Below, piece by piece: positions 57,301 through 64,000 of a DNA stretch of 64,000 nt. Both the position numbers and the translations under genes were made by a program. This DNA is from Pseudomonas reidholzensis (GTDB taxonomy: Bacteria; Pseudomonadota; Gammaproteobacteria; Pseudomonadales; Pseudomonadaceae), in assembly GCF_900536025.1 (NCBI RefSeq), contig NZ_UNOZ01000022.1:62001-126000 (forward strand), given 5' to 3'. The notes under the pieces are model-generated. The model did no database searches. It was not told where the DNA came from and saw only the letters and a program-made list of their open reading frames with translations. Each line of letters opens with the position of its first letter. Position 1 is the stretch's first letter.

Positions 57301-57541
57301 CCCTGCCCGACGGTGCATGAGCCCTGTTGGTAAAGCAAATTCGCATTGTCCAGGGGGCACCGAGAGAAATAGCACTGATAGATTACCCGGCAGCGAACGC
57401 ATAGCGAATGTACCCAGGACTTAGGCCTACTGATTCCGGGGTAGGCCCTGGCACGGCCTGCGCCTAGCGGCAAGCGCCGAGGGTTCCTCACCGGCCTCAT
57501 CGCAGCCGGCACGCATGGATCGCGTGCTATGGACTGAAATA
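57301..57541. repeat. Degenerate repeat copy and inverted repeat downstream of the binding-protein gene
   Basis: 57301-57367 resembles 56111-56177 at roughly 70 percent by eye. Next to it TAGGCCTA (57422-57429) and GGCCTAC...GTAGGCC (57424-57447) form inverted repeats that could terminate the plus-strand gene or bind a regulator. No gene is seen in the gap. Confidence 0.4.
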
Positions 57542-58543
57542 TCACTCGGCAATACCTTCACGGCCCCTCGCCTTCCGGTCCGAGTTGGTTTCTCGAGAAA
57601 ACGTTCGGCGGTATTCAGAAGGCGACGTGCCGAGATGGACGCCGAATTGTTGCCGCAATGAGAGGGGCGTTCCAAAACCTGCCTCGCCCGCAATGCATTC
57701 GATAGGCAAGTCAGTGGTTTCCAAAAGCGCTTGAGCGCGAACAACGCGCTCTGCGTTCAGCCAGGTTGAAACCGTACTGCCAGTCGCTTCCCTGAATCGC
57801 CGGGTGAAGGTGCGCCGGCTCATGTTCGCCTTGTCCGCCAAGACATCGAGCGAAAGGTCACTGGACAGGTTCAATCGCGCCCACGCCAGCACATCGGATA
57901 AATGAGTCTGGCTGGATAGCTGCGGCATGGGGTGCTCAACGTACTGGCCTTGGCCGCCCTGCCTGTGCGGCGGTGTCACCAGCATCTTTGCGGTGCGATT
58001 CGCCACTTCAGCACCGAGACGCTGGCGCACAAGATGAAGGCAGCAGTCGATTGCTGCCACGGTTCCAGCCGAGGTCATGATGTTGCCGTCACTGATGTAG
58101 AGCACATCAGGTCTGAACCGAACCTCAGGAAAGCGCCGTGCAAACTCGTCTCTCGCTGCCCAGTGAGTCGTTGCCTCTTTGCCATCGAGGAGCCCGGCAT
58201 CTCCAAGCACGAATGCTCCCAAGCATAACCCGACGATGAGCTTGCCCTGGGCGTCTGCGGACTTCAGGGCTTTCACAAGCGGTGCGCAAGCAGTAACGGA
58301 TTGATCGCCCCACGCGGGGATGACAATGACCTCAGCGTCCTCCATGCACTCAAGGCCATGCGTGACCGCCAAGCCGATGCCTTGGTCGCTATTCACCATT
58401 CCCGGTGTCTCGGCGAAATAACTCACCTCGTAGTGAGGTTCGCCGGGTGCTGATTGAGCCGTCCCCAGTACCACACCGGGCACCGACAGATGGAACAGAC
58501 TTACGCCTTCAAAAGCTAAAACAGCAACACGTATGGATTGCAT
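57542..58543 (-). CDS. GlxA-family AraC-type regulator (DJ-1/PfpI domain plus HTH)
   Basis: This 333-residue protein has an N-terminal DJ-1/PfpI-like domain (IRVAVLAFEGVSLFHLSVP; IVGLCLGAFVLGDAGLLDGKEATTHW, with a nucleophile-elbow Cys in LCLGAF). A C-terminal AraC helix-turn-helix pair follows (LSLDVLADKANMSRRTFTRRFREATG and ECIAGEAGFGTPLSLRQQFGVHLGTSPSEYRR in outline). Members control amine, amino acid or one-carbon catabolism. It diverges from the metallo-beta-lactamase-fold gene at 58739, its probable target. GAGG at 8 bases supports the start at 58543. Confidence 0.92.
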   Translation of the reverse strand: MQSIRVAVLAFEGVSLFHLSVPGVVLGTAQSAPGEPHYEVSYFAETPGMVNSDQGIGLAVTHGLECMEDAEVIVIPAWGDQSVTACAPLVKALKSADAQGKLIVGLCLGAFVLGDAGLLDGKEATTHWAARDEFARRFPEVRFRPDVLYISDGNIMTSAGTVAAIDCCLHLVRQRLGAEVANRTAKMLVTPPHRQGGQGQYVEHPMPQLSSQTHLSDVLAWARLNLSSDLSLDVLADKANMSRRTFTRRFREATGSTVSTWLNAERVVRAQALLETTDLPIECIAGEAGFGTPLSLRQQFGVHLGTSPSEYRRTFSRETNSDRKARGREGIAE

Positions 58544-58738
58544 CACGTCGCCTCGGTTTGGCCTGTACCGCACGTCCATCGCACGCCAACGCCCTGAAAA
58601 AGTTTGGCGCCGGCCCCCGCTCCAGGATCACGCTCATCGCCTGGCCCAATTATATCGGAAATTGTCATTCAGGCCACTATTAGGCTACAAGGCGTTCGGC
58701 AAGAATGGTGTCCTCGATTAATGAACAGGATTAACCTC

Positions 58739-59626
58739 ATGCGTTTGAAAGCACTTCCTCTGGCCTGGAGCATCATCGCTGCTGTAGGCAGCACCCAAGC
58801 ATTTGCGGGCGTTGAAGCCCCTGAGTCGTCCGCAGTTCATAAAGTGGATCTGCAGCAAGTGCGCAACGCCACGGTGAAAATCACCTATGGCGACACGACC
58901 TTCCTGATCGACCCGATGCTGGCTAAAAAGGGCGCTTATCCTGGGTTTGAACATACCTACCGGAGCAACCTGCGCAACCCGATGGTTGATCTGACCGAGT
59001 CGCCCGCGAAGGTGATTTCGGGTGTTGACGCAGTCATCGTCACCCATACGCACCTCGATCACTGGGACGATGCGGCACAGAAAGCGCTGCCTAAAGACAT
59101 CCCTTTGTTCACGCAGCATGAGGAAGATGCTCAGCTGATTCGTTCCCAGGGTTTCAAGAATGTACGCGTATTGACGAATGAAGCTGAATTCGGCGGCGTC
59201 ACAATCACCAAGACCGGTGGTCAGCATGGCACAGACGAAATGTATGCCATTCCCGCCCTCGCGAAACCCCTTGGCGAAGCCATGGGCGTAGTCTTTCAAG
59301 CGCCTGGCTACAAGACCCTTTACCTCGCTGGCGATACTGTCTGGCGTAAAGAAGTAGACCAGGCCATCGAGCACTATCACCCCGAAGTCATCGTGCTCAA
59401 TGCTGGCAAGGCAAAAATGGCTGGGTACGAGGGATCGATCATCATGGGTGAGGAAGACGTCCTTCGGGCGTCCCAGGCCGCCAAAACCGCTAAAATCGTC
59501 GCGGTTCACATGGACGCCATCAACCATATGTCCCTCACCCGTGAAGCGCTGCGGGCCTACGTCAAGAAGCAAGGCATCGAAAGCCGCGTAGATATTCCAG
59601 AAGACGGCGCTTCTCTGGAGTACTGA
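58739..59626 (+). CDS. Exported metallo-beta-lactamase-fold hydrolase (UlaG-like)
   Basis: This 295-residue protein has a signal peptide (LPLAWSIIAAVGSTQAFAG, cleaved near residue 24). The metal motif THTHLDHW lies near residue 103, with H-x-H-x-D-H as in the family. GGQHGTDEMYAI and LYLAGDTVWRKEV supply further ligands, and AVHMDAINH a final His. This is the pattern of UlaG-like lactonases/hydrolases. Its substrate is unknown. A TTGTCA (58662-58667) and a TACAAG-like -10 in the 195-base gap may be its promoter. AGGA at 8 bases favours ATG 58739 over 58721. Confidence 0.85.
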   Translation: MRLKALPLAWSIIAAVGSTQAFAGVEAPESSAVHKVDLQQVRNATVKITYGDTTFLIDPMLAKKGAYPGFEHTYRSNLRNPMVDLTESPAKVISGVDAVIVTHTHLDHWDDAAQKALPKDIPLFTQHEEDAQLIRSQGFKNVRVLTNEAEFGGVTITKTGGQHGTDEMYAIPALAKPLGEAMGVVFQAPGYKTLYLAGDTVWRKEVDQAIEHYHPEVIVLNAGKAKMAGYEGSIIMGEEDVLRASQAAKTAKIVAVHMDAINHMSLTREALRAYVKKQGIESRVDIPEDGASLEY

Positions 59627-60150
59627 ATACACCACTGCTAGCCGCGGCCGACGTTCTCTTGCTTCAGCGCAAGCAGTTCGGCGCGATGCAAACAGTGTCG
59701 TTGCACCGGTCTGCGTAGGCGCGACCAGCGGCTCCACTGGAAAAGCAAAAGCCGAGCTGCCTGCAGCCCGGCTTTTGCTTTTTGACACGACGAAAACCCT
59801 GCCAAGAGCAACCACCGTGTCAACTTCAAACTAGCACGTGCGGGACTGCGCCCCGCCCTGCGACAGTACGCCGCACCACGATCCAGCAGGGGCAGTCACT
59901 CGAGCGTTCAAGCCACCGCCCCCAGCACCTGAGACACGCTGTCGCACCTGACTTCGGCGCCCACGTCCCTAGACTACGAGCTCCAACAAGCACTCAAGAC
60001 TACAAAGCCGTGAACGACGCCATGTCCAAGTGATCCGGGCGCCCAGCCAGCGCGTTGCTCAACACGCAAAGCCCTCCCACCGAGGGCCGGCCCATCCTGT
60101 GCGCAGGCAGTCGGCCTTTGCCCCGACACCTTCTGATTTCGAGTGGCACC
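59627..60150. other. 524-base intergenic stretch without a supported gene
   Basis: Apart from the terminator at 59741-59783 I see no complete gene here. A plus-strand open frame ending at 60033 has no ribosome site and no family resemblance; its last codons (DYKAVNDAMSK) look protein-like and might be the tail of a lost gene. The region also contains the promoter of the di-haem gene. Confidence 0.45.
59741..59783 (+). terminator. Intrinsic terminator downstream of the metallo-hydrolase gene
   Basis: AAAAGCAAAAGCCG (59741-59754) pairs perfectly with CGGCTTTTGCTTTT (59769-59782), and the inner AGCTGC/GCAGCC bases may extend the stem. The 3' arm ends in a T-run. It is A/T-framed and can act in both directions. 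Confidence 0.8.
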
Positions 60151-61560
60151 ATGCGCACCTCCTCCCTACTCGCCATGACACTGGCCAGTCTGCTGACCGG
60201 CTGTGGCGACCCGAACGCTCAACCTGAACCGGGCGAGCAGCTGCCGGGTGGTAGTACCACCGTGCAACGCTTCGATAAAGATGCGTTCTCCATGCCGGCG
60301 GCGAACCTGTCGCCGTCAAGGCGCATGGACTTTTTCGTCGGTAACGCGTTCTTCCGCGGAAACTGGCATGTGGCCCACCCCGAGCGCCGCCCGGGTGGCC
60401 GAGTCGGCCTGGGGCCGCTGTTCAACACCGATGCTTGCCAGAGCTGCCATATCAAGGATGGTCGGGGCTTCCCGCCAACCGAGGGTAGCGCTGCACCTGC
60501 CGTATCGTCACTGGTGCGCCTGTCGGTCACGGCAGACCCCGCCCAGGCCGAGCAGCTTGAACGTCTTGGCGTTATCCCTGAACCCACTTATGGCGGCCAG
60601 TTGCAGGATGCCGCCATCGATGGGCATGCGCCGGAGGGGCGTGTTCACCTGCGCTATGAATCACGCCAGGTCACCCTCGCCGACGGCGAACGGGTCGACC
60701 TGCGCCGGCCGCTGATCGACATTCGCCAGTTAGGCTACGGCCCGTTGCACCCGCAGACGCAGATGTCATTGCGAGTGGCGCCGCCCATGATCGGCCTTGG
60801 CCTGCTGGAAGCGATCAGCGACAGCGACCTGGAACAGAACGTCCTTGACCAGGCTCGCGACGCAGGCCCCGTGCGTGGCCAACTGAACCAGGTCTGGGAC
60901 GAACTGCAACAGCGCACCACGATCGGCCGCTTCGGCTGGAAGGCCGGCCAACCCAACCTCGACCAGCAGAACGCTCACGCCTTCGCCGGCGACATGGGGC
61001 TGACCAGCAGCGTGCTGCCCCGCGATGACTGTACCGAACATCAGTCGGCCTGCCGCCAGGCAGCCCAGGGAGGGACTCCGGAAGTCAGTGACAAGGTTCG
61101 GGCTCAGGTGCTGTTCTACAGCCGCACGCTCGGTGTGCCGGCACGGCGGGGCATTCAAGCGCCTCAGGTACTCGAAGGCAAAGGGGTTTTCCACGCCGCC
61201 GGCTGCGCCGCCTGTCACCGCCCGTCCTATGTGACCGGCACACACCCGCTGCCGGAGTTGTCCGGCCAACGCGTCTTCCCGTATACCGATCTGTTGCTGC
61301 ACGACATGGGTGAAGGCCTGGCGGACCACCGCCCGGAGTTTCGCGCCACTGGCCGGCAGTGGCGCACCCCACCCTTGTGGGGGCTGGGCTTGACCGGGGT
61401 GGTCAGCGGCCACACGCAGTTGCTGCACGATGGCCGGGCACGCAGCGTACTGGAAGCGATCCTCTGGCACGATGGCGAGGCCAGCCAGGCTCGCGATGCA
61501 GTGATCAAGCTGGATCGCGGACGGCGTGAAGCGTTGCTGACATTCCTGCACTCACTTTGA
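60151..61560 (+). CDS. Di-haem oxidoreductase-family lipoprotein (DUF1111 type)
   Basis: This 469-residue secreted protein has a lipobox LLTGC at residues 14-18, so it is probably anchored to a membrane facing the periplasm. Two haem c sites are visible: CQSCH near residue 98 and CAACH near residue 354. The second lies in a cytochrome-c-like C-terminal domain (GKGVFHAAGCAACHRP). The family is annotated as di-haem or thiol oxidoreductases/peroxidases, usually found with imelysin-type iron proteins, which are absent here. GAGTGG lies about 6 bases before the ATG. Confidence 0.88.
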   Translation: MRTSSLLAMTLASLLTGCGDPNAQPEPGEQLPGGSTTVQRFDKDAFSMPAANLSPSRRMDFFVGNAFFRGNWHVAHPERRPGGRVGLGPLFNTDACQSCHIKDGRGFPPTEGSAAPAVSSLVRLSVTADPAQAEQLERLGVIPEPTYGGQLQDAAIDGHAPEGRVHLRYESRQVTLADGERVDLRRPLIDIRQLGYGPLHPQTQMSLRVAPPMIGLGLLEAISDSDLEQNVLDQARDAGPVRGQLNQVWDELQQRTTIGRFGWKAGQPNLDQQNAHAFAGDMGLTSSVLPRDDCTEHQSACRQAAQGGTPEVSDKVRAQVLFYSRTLGVPARRGIQAPQVLEGKGVFHAAGCAACHRPSYVTGTHPLPELSGQRVFPYTDLLLHDMGEGLADHRPEFRATGRQWRTPPLWGLGLTGVVSGHTQLLHDGRARSVLEAILWHDGEASQARDAVIKLDRGRREALLTFLHSL

Positions 61561-61676
61561 GATGTGCGCAACTGAAGGCGCGCATGGCTTGAAGTACGTC
61601 CCTCGTCGGCATCTCGAAACAGGTTGCGGTCACAGGAAAACCGCACGCCGCCGTTCGCCCGGCTTGCTCACACGGC

Positions 61677-62252
61677 TTATCCCGGTACCGGCAACCAGCG
61701 TCGGAAGCTGCTGGCACCCTTGGCGCTCAGCGGGCTCCAGGAAAAATCCCAGGGGGGTGGCGGCAGATCCTCGTCCTCCCCCTGGGAAACCGTGGCCGGA
61801 CGCACCCCCGTCTTCCACTCCACTACACGCGCGGCCATGGGCTGCCAGGCCATTACCAGGCCGCGGGCCTGGGACACATCGGCCGCTACCCAGAGCGCGG
61901 CCGCGGCCACCATGAAGGCCTCGACATGCTCTTCGGTCACACGCGCCTGGTAGGGTGAGGCCAGCAGCCAGCGGCAGACACTGATGTAATAGGTCCAGTC
62001 CAGGGCCGGATGGTGGCGATAGGCCCAGGTCATGAAGCGTCGGAACAGCTCCAGGCCTTCCGGCGGGTCGAGCTTGAGCAGCCCCGGACAGACATCGAAC
62101 AGCGTGTGCCAGTACGGCAAAAGGCGTGCGTCAAGGTTGACGAAACTGCGCGCATTGCAGGGATAGTCGGGAAACGGCAGCAGGAAATCGCCGTTGCGCG
62201 ACGGGCGAGCAGGTGCCTCCGCCGCGGCGGAAACGTTCAGGGTTCGGGACAT
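61677..62252 (-). CDS. Conserved-looking hypothetical protein, 191 residues
   Basis: A soluble protein starts MSRTLNVSAAAEAPARPSRN and contains FLLPFPDYPCNARSFVNLD, LLPYWHTLFDVCPGLLKLD, and an aromatic-rich helix region FRRFMTWAYRHHPALDWTYYISVCRWLL. The C-terminus is proline/tryptophan-rich (DLPPPPWDFSWSPL). I do not recognise the family. GAGGAAC precedes the ATG at 62252 by about 7 bases. It is followed upstream by two small DUF2946-type genes on the same strand, so it may share their (possibly metal-related) role. Confidence 0.7.
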   Translation of the reverse strand: MSRTLNVSAAAEAPARPSRNGDFLLPFPDYPCNARSFVNLDARLLPYWHTLFDVCPGLLKLDPPEGLELFRRFMTWAYRHHPALDWTYYISVCRWLLASPYQARVTEEHVEAFMVAAAALWVAADVSQARGLVMAWQPMAARVVEWKTGVRPATVSQGEDEDLPPPPWDFSWSPLSAKGASSFRRWLPVPG

Positions 62253-62335
62253 CGTGTGTTCCTCGATGCAGATAGCCTTTGGCAGGCCCATGCCACCAAC
62301 CTTGCTGGTACGCACAGACCCGCAGTCCTTTGAGT

Positions 62336-62731
62336 TCAGGCAATCGGCATGGGCGAAGCACGAGGGTTGATCGACGGCCAGCAGTGCCGGGGCGAACAGC
62401 CGCGGGCCGCTTGCACCTGACCGACCGGCAGCGCACGAGGCAGTGCCACCGGCACTACCAGCGCAGCCGGCAGCGGTGCCGGGCCACCTTGGGCGCAGCA
62501 ACAGTGACCAGGGTCCGACACCACCGTACTGGCGGCGCCCTCCTTGTCCAGCAGGGGCAACTGACCCCCACCCGACGCGCAATAGCTGCCCGTCAGCAGT
62601 TGAGCCAGGTTCAGCTCGCCCAGGGTACTGGCCATGGGCAGGGCCAGCACCTTGAGCAGCATCGCCAGCAGCGCTGCGACCCAGAGGTTGTCCCAGGTGC
62701 GCGCGCGCAGGCCGCAACGCGCCGCGCTCAT
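62336..62731 (-). CDS. Small DUF2946-type secreted/membrane protein
   Basis: A 131-residue protein has one N-terminal hydrophobic segment (LWVAALLAMLLKVLALPMA) and a Cys-rich centre (SDPGHCCCAQGG). A proline-rich segment and the tail RGCSPRHCWPSINPRASP follow. The layout matches DUF2946 proteins, which often sit near copper-transport genes; copper binding is an inference. The tail closely matches that of the neighbouring protein at 62906-63292 (CWPSSNPRASP), so the two are paralogues. Confidence 0.65.
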   Translation of the reverse strand: MSAARCGLRARTWDNLWVAALLAMLLKVLALPMASTLGELNLAQLLTGSYCASGGGQLPLLDKEGAASTVVSDPGHCCCAQGGPAPLPAALVVPVALPRALPVGQVQAARGCSPRHCWPSINPRASPMPIA

Positions 62732-62905
62732 GCCTTTTTAGTCGGCGTGAGCGCAGGGATAGGAACAGTCATGACAGGTCTTCTCCAACGACGGTGATGT
62801 CAGCCGCCAGCTCCCGTCAATGGGCGTGCCAAGGGGCACACGCACGCAGGAGCCGACGTCCGGATGGCGGGCACAAGCCCGCTTCGCGCCAAGGCGCAGG
62901 CAGCG

Positions 62906-63292
62906 TCAGAGAGGAGAAGCGCGGGGGTTGGACGAGGGCCAGCAATAGCGCGGAGGTGCCTGGCTGCGCACCTCTCGGATGGGCATGCGGCGATTGGCAT
63001 TGGCATTGGCAATCAGCCAGGCCACGCCCACCAGGAATACCAGGGTGAGAAAGGCCGCCGAACACATCGGGCAAGAGAGCGTCTTGGTCAGGTCTGTCCC
63101 AGCCAACGCGCCGTCTTGCTTGGCCTGCAATGCCGAGGTAGCGGAACCCAGGCTGCAGAAGGCGCCGCCAAAACCATTCAGCGCCAGACCCAGCGCCTGC
63201 CCGTGGGCCAGGCCACAGGAAAGCACATTGAACAGGACACAGAAATACAGTGCCAAGGCAATGGAAGGACGATGGGAAGGCGGACGGTTCAT
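62906..63292 (-). CDS. Small DUF2946-type membrane protein
   Basis: A 128-residue protein starts MNRPPSHRPSIALALYFCVL with a hydrophobic N-terminus (signal or anchor). It carries the DUF2946-like motif LSCPMCSAAFLTLVFLVGVAWLI near residue 75, where the two Cys of CPMC may bind metal, and ends APPRYCWPSSNPRASPL. It diverges from the cytochrome bd oxidase gene at 63586. The start ATG at 63292 is chosen for the signal-like N-terminus; longer in-frame readings have no support. Confidence 0.68.
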   Translation of the reverse strand: MNRPPSHRPSIALALYFCVLFNVLSCGLAHGQALGLALNGFGGAFCSLGSATSALQAKQDGALAGTDLTKTLSCPMCSAAFLTLVFLVGVAWLIANANANRRMPIREVRSQAPPRYCWPSSNPRASPL

Positions 63293-63353
63293 GGGCGGCG
63301 ACTCTAGCATCGAATCCGCCCAGGTTGAAGGGCGACCTGCCATCAGCACTGAC

Positions 63354-63370
63354 TGCGACAAGCCGTCGCA
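63354..63370. promoter_or_regulatory. Candidate RoxR/RegA-type site upstream of cioA
   Basis: TGCGAC-AAGCC-GTCGCA is a perfect 6-5-6 inverted repeat, about 216 bases upstream of the cioA start, and matches the GCGNC/GNCGC style of RegA/PrrA/RoxR sites. Two direct GTCGC boxes with the same 5-base spacing follow at 63425-63439. RoxSR is known to control cyanide-insensitive oxidase genes in Pseudomonas aeruginosa; the site here is inferred. Confidence 0.45.
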
Positions 63371-63585
63371 CCCCACCCCTGCGGCCTAGCCCCGCTACCC
63401 GCAACGGCCCTGGGTGGACAGATTGTCGCAGTTGGTCGCGCCAGGCAGCGTCCTTACAGTGGCGCCGCCATTGCGATGGCCACTTCGGACAACCCCTAGA
63501 CCCGACCGCAGGCCCGGCCAGGACCCCGGACACTGCTTCCCCTGACCGGCGCCCGTGCGCCCTCCCCCCGTGAGGCCCCATCATT

Positions 63586-64000
63586 ATGAGCGTGCTCGAG
63601 GCGCTAGACCTGGCTCGAATCCAGTTCGCCTTCACCGTTTCGTTCCATATCCTGTTTCCCGCCATCACCATTGGCCTGGCCAGTTACCTGGCGGTACTCG
63701 AAGGGCTATGGCTGAAAACCGGTACCCAGGTGTACCGCGACCTCTACCACTTCTGGTCGAAGATTTTCGCGGTCAACTTCGGTATGGGCGTCGTGTCCGG
63801 CCTGGTGATGGCTTACCAATTCGGCACGAACTGGAGCCGCTTTTCCGACTTCGCCGGTGCCGTCACCGGCCCATTGCTGGCCTACGAGGTACTGACCGCA
63901 TTCTTCCTCGAAGCGGGCTTCCTCGGTGTCATGCTGTTCGGCTGGAACCGTGTGGGCCGTAACCTGCACTTCTTCTCGACAGTGATGGTGGCGCTCGGCA
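63586..64000 (+). CDS. cioA: Cytochrome bd-type ubiquinol oxidase subunit I (CioA type), 3' end beyond window
   Basis: The first 138 codons of a quinol oxidase large subunit are present, starting MSVLEALDLARIQFAFTVSF. His21 in FHILFP corresponds to the haem b595/d ligand. YEVLTAFFLEAGFLGVMLFGWNRVG carries the two conserved glutamates of the haem/proton region. The GVMLFG variant and overall sequence match the cyanide-insensitive CioA group of pseudomonads rather than E. coli CydA. Subunit II should follow outside the window. The 293-base upstream gap holds the regulatory repeats. Confidence 0.93.
   Translation, partial: MSVLEALDLARIQFAFTVSFHILFPAITIGLASYLAVLEGLWLKTGTQVYRDLYHFWSKIFAVNFGMGVVSGLVMAYQFGTNWSRFSDFAGAVTGPLLAYEVLTAFFLEAGFLGVMLFGWNRVGRNLHFFSTVMVALG

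Noticed and set aside
59782..60033. Small plus-strand open frame ending DYKAVNDAMSK
   Set aside because: It starts inside a terminator, has atypical composition and only the final dozen codons look protein-like; at best a gene remnant.

Overview
The window is GC-rich, densely packed DNA of the genus Pseudomonas, most likely the P. putida group. Evidence for this is Pseudomonas-type REP palindromes (5611-5724, 20148-20235), small Pseudomonas-restricted proteins of the DUF3077/DUF6124 type, Crc/Hfq-like CA-rich motifs in front of catabolic genes, a CioA-type cytochrome bd oxidase, and a gene cluster matching the sulfo-Entner-Doudoroff pathway known from P. putida SQ1. It looks like a chromosomal catabolic region. 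I saw no rRNA or tRNA gene, CRISPR array, insertion sequence or phage gene.

Layout. (1) 1-5468: a partial RidA gene, an amino acid permease, a class I/II aminotransferase and a convergent TonB-dependent receptor behind a strong two-way terminator. (2) 5810-19643: a complete sulfoquinovose (SQ) catabolic cluster: sulfolactaldehyde dehydrogenase, sulfogluconate dehydratase, SQ dehydrogenase, sulfogluconolactonase, mutarotase, porin, sulfoquinovosidase, Na+ symporter, LacI regulator, TauE-type exporter and HpaI-type aldolase. Three pairs of an 18-bp palindrome (core AATCGTAGCGCTACGATT) sit at its three promoters and are the probable LacI operators. (3) 19814-20557: two small proteins of unknown function around a REP pair.

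(4) 20934-44126: a large catabolic island of unknown substrate around an IclR regulator. It encodes an SDR, a luciferase-type flavin monooxygenase, a flavin reductase, an SMP-30 lactonase, AMP- and ADP-forming acyl-CoA synthetases, a pair of acyl-CoA dehydrogenases of which only one keeps a catalytic base, three enoyl-CoA hydratases, two 3-hydroxyacyl-CoA dehydrogenases, a thioesterase, an Fe-alcohol dehydrogenase, an MFS transporter, an OprD porin, a SnoaL-like protein, a two-domain SDR with a dead second half, and a 98-residue unknown protein. The set fits ring alcohol to ketone to lactone to hydroxy acid, then beta-oxidation. The palindrome TTCACA-N2-TGTGAA lies in both divergent promoter regions. 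This is the best candidate for an undescribed system.

(5) 44417-52701: an amino acid module with aldehyde dehydrogenase, a short homoserine dehydrogenase, an AsnC/Lrp regulator, a divergent threonine synthase, a LysR regulator, a second amino acid permease and a trans-sulfuration-type PLP enzyme; it is best read as homoserine or related amino acid catabolism. (6) 52974-53626: a ParDE toxin-antitoxin pair with its operator. (7) 53853-59626: a chemoreceptor of odd topology, a periplasmic amino-acid-type binding protein, a GlxA-type AraC regulator and an exported metallo-beta-lactamase-fold protein. (8) 60151-64000: a di-haem lipoprotein, three small proteins (two of DUF2946 type) and the start of cioA, cut by the window end.
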